A stretch of DNA of 17,999 nt, from assembly GCA_900547815.1 (NCBI GenBank), contig URHY01000045.1, positions 1-17,999 of the forward strand, written 5' to 3'. Positions within the stretch are counted from its first letter, which is position 1, and the number at the start of each line of letters is the position of its first letter. The DNA comes from an uncultured Solobacterium sp. Lineage in GTDB: Bacteria; Bacillota_I; Bacilli_A; Erysipelotrichales; Erysipelotrichaceae. The position numbers were made by a program, and so were the translations under genes. Below, one piece after another: positions 13,477 through 17,999 of the stretch. The notes beneath the pieces are model-generated. The model searched no databases, was not told where the DNA came from, and saw nothing but the letters and a program-made list of their open reading frames with translations.

Positions 13477-16400
13477 TCATCTTTTTTGCATTGTTTTAAA
13501 GCATTGATTAACTTTGTTTCATCCAAAGGCTTAGCCAAATGCATATTCATACCTGCTATCTTGCTATTCATTATGTCTTCTACAAATGCATTCGCACTCA
13601 TCGCAATGATTGGAATTGTCTTTGCATCCAATCGTTTTAATGCACGAATCTTTCTTGTCGCATCTAAACCATTTAATTTTGGCATCATGATATCCATAAG
13701 AATAAAATCAAATTTATTTTCTTCACTCTTTTCAAATAAATCTATTACTTCTTGACCATCTTTGGCACATACAACCTGAATACCATTACGTTCTAACATA
13801 TATTCAACGATTTCCATATTCAAATCGTTATCTTCTGCCACAAGCACACATAAACCTTCTAACGATATTTGTTGATGCCTATTATTTTTGTTTTCAATTG
13901 ATTTTCCTAACTTAAAAGGAATCTGAATCGAAACCAAAGTTCCAACACCCTTTTCACTTTCCAATTGAATATTTCCATGCATATAATCCACAAGCTTTTT
14001 GGCAATAGGTAAACCAAGACCTGTACCTTGATATGTGGATCTACTAGAACTATCTTCTTGCGCAAATAAATCAAAGGCATGTTGAATAAAATCTTTACTC
14101 ATTCCGATACCATTATCTTTACATCTAAATTCTAAAAGCGATGTCGAATCATCTAAACATTTCTCATTCATCCATACATGGATTTCTCCATTTTCCGGTG
14201 TAAACTTAACGGCATTTTGTACAACTATCGATAGTATTCGTGAAAGATATATTGGATATCCTCTAAACCTTGAATGACTTAACTGACCTTCATACCAATC
14301 TAAAATATATTGAATATTCTTTTCTTGTGCCAATTGTTGTCCATCAATATTAATATTACCCAATAATTCAGTAATATCAAAATCAACTTCTTCCTCTGTA
14401 AAATGATCACTTTCTAAATCATTCATATCCAAAACATCATTGACTAAAGAAATCAAATAATTTAACGACCGATGAATCTTATTTCTTGTGATTTTCTGCA
14501 GCTCTAAATCCTTTGGATTTTGATCTGCAATATGAAGCATACCCGCAATACCATTTAATGGCGTACGCATATCATGAGACATACTCTGTAAGAATCGCGT
14601 TTTTATTTTCGCCTCTCGCTTTGCCTGTTCTGCTTCAAAGAATAAATTTAATTCTTTACGCTTTGTCTCACTAATTGTACGAATTGTCGCAATGGCTTGA
14701 ATCGCTTTTCCATTCGCATTTCTTTTGGAAACAATAATGCGCAATTTATGCCAGTTGCCATCCACCATTCGATATTCCGCTAAAACATCCTCTTCTTTTT
14801 CAAGTCGTGAAGTTAATGTTTCTATATTCGCAAATTGATGGATAATATTTCGATATTCCGGTGCAACATCTTGTTCACATACGTCAAACATTTTTTCAGA
14901 TGCACACCCCGTTTTAGGAATAATGTCACTTCCTGAAATTCTTTCATATGTATCTTTTTCAAAATCGACTTTATAAATTGAACTATAACTTTTCGCAATT
15001 GTAGAAATCGTTTCATTACTCCTCTTTATTTCCTCTAAAGCATTCTGCAACCTTTTCTGCGTCGCTTTTTCTTTTTTGATAATATCATCAATATAACGAA
15101 AACCCAATAATGCGTGACACGACTCTTCATCTTCACTTACCTTAACAACTTTCGTTTCAAAATATTGATGATTCTGTGCATTTGGATAAGTACGATAATT
15201 CTGTGTAAGACTCACTTGTGTTTTCAACAAAGATTTTAAATTATCACGAGAAAACCACCATAAAAACTCAGGCTGTTCCTCCTTAGGAATATAACGCATC
15301 GCATATTGATAAGCATATTCATAAAAATCTTTATACCCTGAATAACTTCTTATTAATTCACTCGCATTAGTTTCATCCTGAATATGAACAGGTTCAAATT
15401 TACCACTGTTAACTTCCAAATAATAAATAGCCGTAAAGTCAGAACTTAGACTTTCTAGAATTTGTTTTTCTTCTTCTAACCGGTCATTTCGTTCTTTTTC
15501 CTGTTGGATAATATCATTCACTAGTTTAAAGCCCAAAACAAAATCATCTGTCTCATTTGAAATTTGCGCAAAGCAAGCCTGGAAATAATCTATTTTTCCA
15601 TTAAATTCTCTTTGAAAAACAACCGGATATACTTTTTCTGTCTTGATTCGTTCACGAACAAGACGATAATCCACTCGTCTTAAGAATTCTTCTCGATCTT
15701 CTTCACAAACATATTCTGAAGCATATTTCTCCATGCTCTTTTGATAATTATTTTCTTTGGCAAACTTTTCAATTGCTTCTTGAGCAATATGATCCCCTTT
15801 TTTTGTTTGTTGATACAATTCAACCGTTAAATCATGATTGATTACCCATACCGTGACATATTCATGACTCAAACCAGAAATAAAACGCTGTTGAAGAAGG
15901 TTTTTTTCCTTATGTTTGTGAATATCAACAAGAAATCCACAAACACTTACTATTTTTCCTTTTTCATTTAAAACAGGCTTTCCAATTGCACGATACCAAC
16001 GATATTGTTTGTCTTTATTCTGAAGACGATACTCTACCTCATATGTTGCGGTTGAATCCCTCGTATCATGAATGTTTTTAAACTCTTCTTTAACAATATC
16101 AATATCTTGAGGATGCATATGATTCCAAAGCATAGAACACGAAATATGCGTCTCACCTTTAAATCCATAAAGCATCTCAGATAGACTTTCACTTCCTACA
16201 AACTCTACTGGCCTTTCATTATCATCAAACCGAATGCGAAAACGAGCCTCACCAAGCTCTCCATATAGCGCATCTTCACTATCTTCATTTGTATATACCC
16301 ATATAGAAAGATTCTCATCAGTATCTGAATACCGATCAATTTTCAGACGAATCAAAGTACCATCCTTTTTACGATACGTAACATTCATCTGATTACCAGA

Positions 16401-16667
16401 AGACAAAATATTATATACATAATCATAGTCCAAAACTCGATCAATCACTTCTTTATAATCACAAGCTACATATTGATCTCGATATAATTGCATCGCATCT
16501 GAATAGGAACCTTTTGTGTCTTTGGCAAAAGCACGAAATGCTTCTGGAGCTAAAATATCACGAAAAGTATCTGTACTTCGATCTAAAATATAAACCGCTG
16601 CATATTTAGGTGCTATTAATCGCAAAAAATTTTCGGCATCTCTTTTTTCTTGAAGAAGTTGATTCAT
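13470..16667 (-). CDS. Soluble hybrid sensor histidine kinase with multiple PAS-like modules
   Basis: A 1065-residue protein without membrane segments, so a cytoplasmic sensor. The N-terminal two thirds hold about five PAS-like modules (near 11-130, 142-252, 262-390, 402-532 and 553-672). Several open alike, for example KYAAVYILD (21-29), DFTAIYYLE (410-418) and SYSSIYKVD (560-568), and the second has a PAS_3-like YRWYRAIGKPVLNEKGKI. The HisKA domain has SHDMRTPLNG with His698. The ATPase domain has N818, DNGIGM (851-856) and GTGLGLPIAK (881-890). The C-terminal receiver has acidic Glu945/Asp946, phosphoacceptor Asp992 in LMDIMMP, and Lys1046. There is no HPt domain and no adjacent response regulator, so the output partner is elsewhere. 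The start has AGGAGG 7 bases upstream. The signal is unknown; redox, flavin or small ligands are all possible. Confidence 0.93.
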   Translation of the reverse strand: MNQLLQEKRDAENFLRLIAPKYAAVYILDRSTDTFRDILAPEAFRAFAKDTKGSYSDAMQLYRDQYVACDYKEVIDRVLDYDYVYNILSSGNQMNVTYRKKDGTLIRLKIDRYSDTDENLSIWVYTNEDSEDALYGELGEARFRIRFDDNERPVEFVGSESLSEMLYGFKGETHISCSMLWNHMHPQDIDIVKEEFKNIHDTRDSTATYEVEYRLQNKDKQYRWYRAIGKPVLNEKGKIVSVCGFLVDIHKHKEKNLLQQRFISGLSHEYVTVWVINHDLTVELYQQTKKGDHIAQEAIEKFAKENNYQKSMEKYASEYVCEEDREEFLRRVDYRLVRERIKTEKVYPVVFQREFNGKIDYFQACFAQISNETDDFVLGFKLVNDIIQQEKERNDRLEEEKQILESLSSDFTAIYYLEVNSGKFEPVHIQDETNASELIRSYSGYKDFYEYAYQYAMRYIPKEEQPEFLWWFSRDNLKSLLKTQVSLTQNYRTYPNAQNHQYFETKVVKVSEDEESCHALLGFRYIDDIIKKEKATQKRLQNALEEIKRSNETISTIAKSYSSIYKVDFEKDTYERISGSDIIPKTGCASEKMFDVCEQDVAPEYRNIIHQFANIETLTSRLEKEEDVLAEYRMVDGNWHKLRIIVSKRNANGKAIQAIATIRTISETKRKELNLFFEAEQAKREAKIKTRFLQSMSHDMRTPLNGIAGMLHIADQNPKDLELQKITRNKIHRSLNYLISLVNDVLDMNDLESDHFTEEEVDFDITELLGNINIDGQQLAQEKNIQYILDWYEGQLSHSRFRGYPIYLSRILSIVVQNAVKFTPENGEIHVWMNEKCLDDSTSLLEFRCKDNGIGMSKDFIQHAFDLFAQEDSSSRSTYQGTGLGLPIAKKLVDYMHGNIQLESEKGVGTLVSIQIPFKLGKSIENKNNRHQQISLEGLCVLVAEDNDLNMEIVEYMLERNGIQVVCAKDGQEVIDLFEKSEENKFDFILMDIMMPKLNGLDATRKIRALKRLDAKTIPIIAMSANAFVEDIMNSKIAGMNMHLAKPLDETKLINALKQCKKDEE

Positions 16668-16695
16668 AGTATGACCTCCTCATATTGACATTTTC

Positions 16696-16724
16696 ATTAT
16701 AAATGACTATTTAATTTTTGCCTA
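16696..16724 (-). promoter_or_regulatory. Probable promoter of the histidine kinase gene
   Basis: On the minus strand TATAAT (16701-16696) is preceded at 17 bases by TAGGCA (4 of 6 to the -35 consensus). It lies between the terminator of the DAHP synthase gene and the kinase Shine-Dalgarno, so the kinase is likely transcribed independently. Confidence 0.55.
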
Positions 16725-16745
16725 TTTTTAAAATAAAAATTCTAA

Positions 16746-16770
16746 CAAAAAAGGAAGCTTCACGCTTCCT
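16746..16770 (-). terminator. Terminator of the DAHP synthase gene
   Basis: On the minus strand AGGAAGC (16770-16764), a 5-base loop and GCTTCCT (16758-16752) are followed by a run of T residues. The stem begins within the TAG stop codon of the gene. Confidence 0.85.
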
Positions 16771-17800
16771 AATCGCACAACTCATATAAATCTAAAACCA
16801 ATTGTTCTGTCTTATCCCAACCAAGACAAGGATCTGTGATCGACTTTCCATACACATTACCATCTGTTGGCTGATTTCCATCCTCTAAATAACTCTCAAT
16901 CATCAAGCCCTTCACTAGCTTTTTGATATCTTCCGATTTACTTCTAGAATGCATTACATCCTTGGCAATACGAATCTGCTCTAAATATTGTTTATTTGAA
17001 TTCGAGTGATTACAATCTACAATACAAGCCGGATTCTTTAAATCTGACTTTTCATATAAATGAATCAACTCCATCAAATCTTCATAGTGATAATTCGCAT
17101 GTGCATGATTAAACTTATCCACATATCCTCTTAATATCGCATGAGCTAGTGGATTTCCATCTGTCTGTACTTCCCAACCACGGTATACAAATCTTTGATC
17201 GGCTTGAGCAGCTACAATCGAATTCATCATGACTGTAAGATCTCCACCTGTCGGATTTTTCATTCCTGCAGGAATTCCTACACCACTAGCCACAATACGA
17301 TGTTGTTGATTCTCCACACTTCTTGCACCGATGGCTACATATCCCAATAAATCCGATAAATATGCATGATTTTCTGGATACAGCATTTCTTCTGCACAAG
17401 TAAAACCAGTTTGTGTTACAACATCTGTATGCAGTTTACGAATCGCAATGATTCCTTTCAACATATCCTCTTTGGAATGCGGATCTGGCTGATGTAACAT
17501 CCCCTTATATCCAACACCCTTAGTACGAGGCTTGTTTGTGTAGACACGTGGAATCATAAAAATCTTATCTTTAACTTTTTCTTGTAAAACAGCCAAACGA
17601 TTCATATAGTCTAAAACCGCATCTTCACGATCCGCACTACAAGGACCAATAATTAAAATTAAACGATCATCTTTTCCAGTAAAAATATCTTCAATTTCTT
17701 GATCTCTTTGTTTCTTAATTTTTTGCACCTTATAAGGCAAAGGAAATTCCTTTTTCAAATCTTCTGGAGTTGGTAACTCCTGTATCTTCTTCATATCCAT
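16769..17800 (-). CDS. 3-deoxy-7-phosphoheptulonate (DAHP) synthase, class I
   Basis: A 343-residue AroF/AroG/AroH-type enzyme that condenses phosphoenolpyruvate with erythrose 4-phosphate, the first step of the shikimate pathway to aromatic amino acids. Numbered from the upstream in-frame ATG, the metal ligands are Cys57 (GPCSA), His268 (DCNHSNS), Glu305 (ESYLEDGNQ) and Asp326 (SITDPCLGW), nearly the same positions as in E. coli AroG. PRTKGVGYKG (94-103), GARSVENQ and KNPTGG complete the active site. An ATG at 17809 follows GAGGG with no spacing, so it cannot be used well. The third in-frame codon after it (ATG at 17800) has GAGGG 9 bases upstream and is chosen. It is monocistronic, and the paralogue (feedback-sensitivity type) cannot be told, so no symbol is given. 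Confidence 0.95.
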   Translation of the reverse strand: MDMKKIQELPTPEDLKKEFPLPYKVQKIKKQRDQEIEDIFTGKDDRLILIIGPCSADREDAVLDYMNRLAVLQEKVKDKIFMIPRVYTNKPRTKGVGYKGMLHQPDPHSKEDMLKGIIAIRKLHTDVVTQTGFTCAEEMLYPENHAYLSDLLGYVAIGARSVENQQHRIVASGVGIPAGMKNPTGGDLTVMMNSIVAAQADQRFVYRGWEVQTDGNPLAHAILRGYVDKFNHAHANYHYEDLMELIHLYEKSDLKNPACIVDCNHSNSNKQYLEQIRIAKDVMHSRSKSEDIKKLVKGLMIESYLEDGNQPTDGNVYGKSITDPCLGWDKTEQLVLDLYELCD

Positions 17801-17829
17801 ATTCAACATCCCTCTTTAATCACCCTTTG

Positions 17830-17858
17830 ACAATACCATATTCCTAGATGTTTTTCAA
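17830..17858 (-). promoter_or_regulatory. Promoter of the DAHP synthase gene
   Basis: On the minus strand TTGAAA (17858-17853), a 17-base spacer and TATTGT (17835-17830) preceded by TG form a plausible extended-type promoter. The leader to the start codon would be only about 25 bases, so there is no room for a T-box or peptide attenuator. Confidence 0.55.
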
Positions 17859-17860
17859 AA

Positions 17861-17892
17861 AAAAGAAAGATGAAGTCAAACTCCATCTTATT
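17861..17892 (-). terminator. Terminator of the gene at the right edge
   Basis: On the minus strand AAGATGGAG and CTTCATCTT pair over 9 bp (one G-T pair) with a TTTGA loop, followed by TCTTTTTTTT. It begins at the stop codon of the fragment upstream. Confidence 0.85.
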
Positions 17893-17974
17893 TTAGTGAT
17901 TCAACAAATTCTTTGATATGTTTAGCATCCAAACCATAATAATCCCAGTAGTTACGCATGAAAAATAAAATGGC
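17888..17974 (-). pseudogene. C-terminal end of an unrecognised gene, apparently broken
   Basis: An open minus-strand frame ends in TAA at 17890-17888 and translates to a tail with NYWDYYGLDAKHIKEFVESLK. Its amphipathic, non-random character and the terminator just behind it suggest the true end of a protein. An in-frame TAA at 17977-17975 closes the frame upstream, and the only ATG (17959) has no Shine-Dalgarno. So either the gene is frameshifted near 17960-17975 or it is a decayed remnant, with the rest outside the window. I do not recognise the family. Confidence 0.4.
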
Positions 17975-17999
17975 TTAAATAAACAAAATCGGAAACTCT

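Noticed and set aside
17807..17809. ATG at 17809 as the DAHP synthase start
   Set aside because: The GAGGG Shine-Dalgarno touches this ATG with no spacing, while the ATG at 17800 has correct spacing and only three residues are lost.

Overview
The window is AT-rich bacterial DNA with strong Shine-Dalgarno sites (AGGAGG type), Bacillota-type promoters, a CcpA-type cre site, a CIRCE operator and hairpin terminators. This points to a low-GC member of the Bacillota. The gene set (EIICB PTS, AEC transporter, PfkB ketodeoxygluconate-type kinase, multi-PAS hybrid kinase, AAA_14/DUF4143 ATPase) would suit an anaerobic gut commensal such as an Erysipelotrichia. That placement is an inference from style, not a proven assignment.

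Layout. Positions 1-166 hold two hairpins, the second being the terminator of the first operon. Positions 167-5321 (minus strand) form a five-gene carbohydrate/organic-acid operon read right to left: PTS EIICB permease, a four-helix membrane protein of unknown function, an internal terminator-like hairpin, an AEC-family carboxylate transporter, glycerate 2-kinase, and an acetyl/feruloyl-esterase-like alpha/beta hydrolase. Its promoter (5381-5409) is overlapped by a perfect cre-type operator. Diverging from it (5546-7664, plus) are a Cof-type HAD phosphatase, a D-2-hydroxyacid dehydrogenase and an acylphosphatase, followed by a cupin/AraC regulator (7831-8727). A bidirectional terminator separates the regulator from a convergent 2-dehydro-3-deoxygluconokinase-like PfkB kinase (8759-9778, minus).

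From 9847 the window turns to housekeeping and accessory genes. A CIRCE (HrcA) operator straddles the promoter of ftsH (9915-11786). Next comes an AAA_14/DUF4143 ATPase (11935-13236) with related palindromic hairpins on both sides. Beside it, tail to tail, lies a C-terminal remnant of a second ATPase of the same family (13300-13476). A soluble hybrid histidine kinase with about five PAS-like modules (13470-16667, minus) and a class I DAHP synthase (16769-17800, minus) follow, each with its own promoter. The right edge holds the broken C-terminal end of an unrecognised minus-strand gene and its terminator.

How the genes may work together: the left half reads as a catabolite-repressed locus that imports a sugar or glycoside by PTS and handles C3 hydroxy-acids. 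The hydroxyacid dehydrogenase could interconvert a 2-oxo acid and glycerate, and glycerate kinase would feed 2-phosphoglycerate into glycolysis. The AEC protein could move the carboxylate, while the esterase and HAD phosphatase could trim substrate or intermediates. No glycosidase or EIIA is present, so the substrate stays open. The points most worth a second look are the hairpin-flanked ATPase with its neighbouring remnant, the CIRCE-controlled ftsH, and the glycerate-linked PTS locus.
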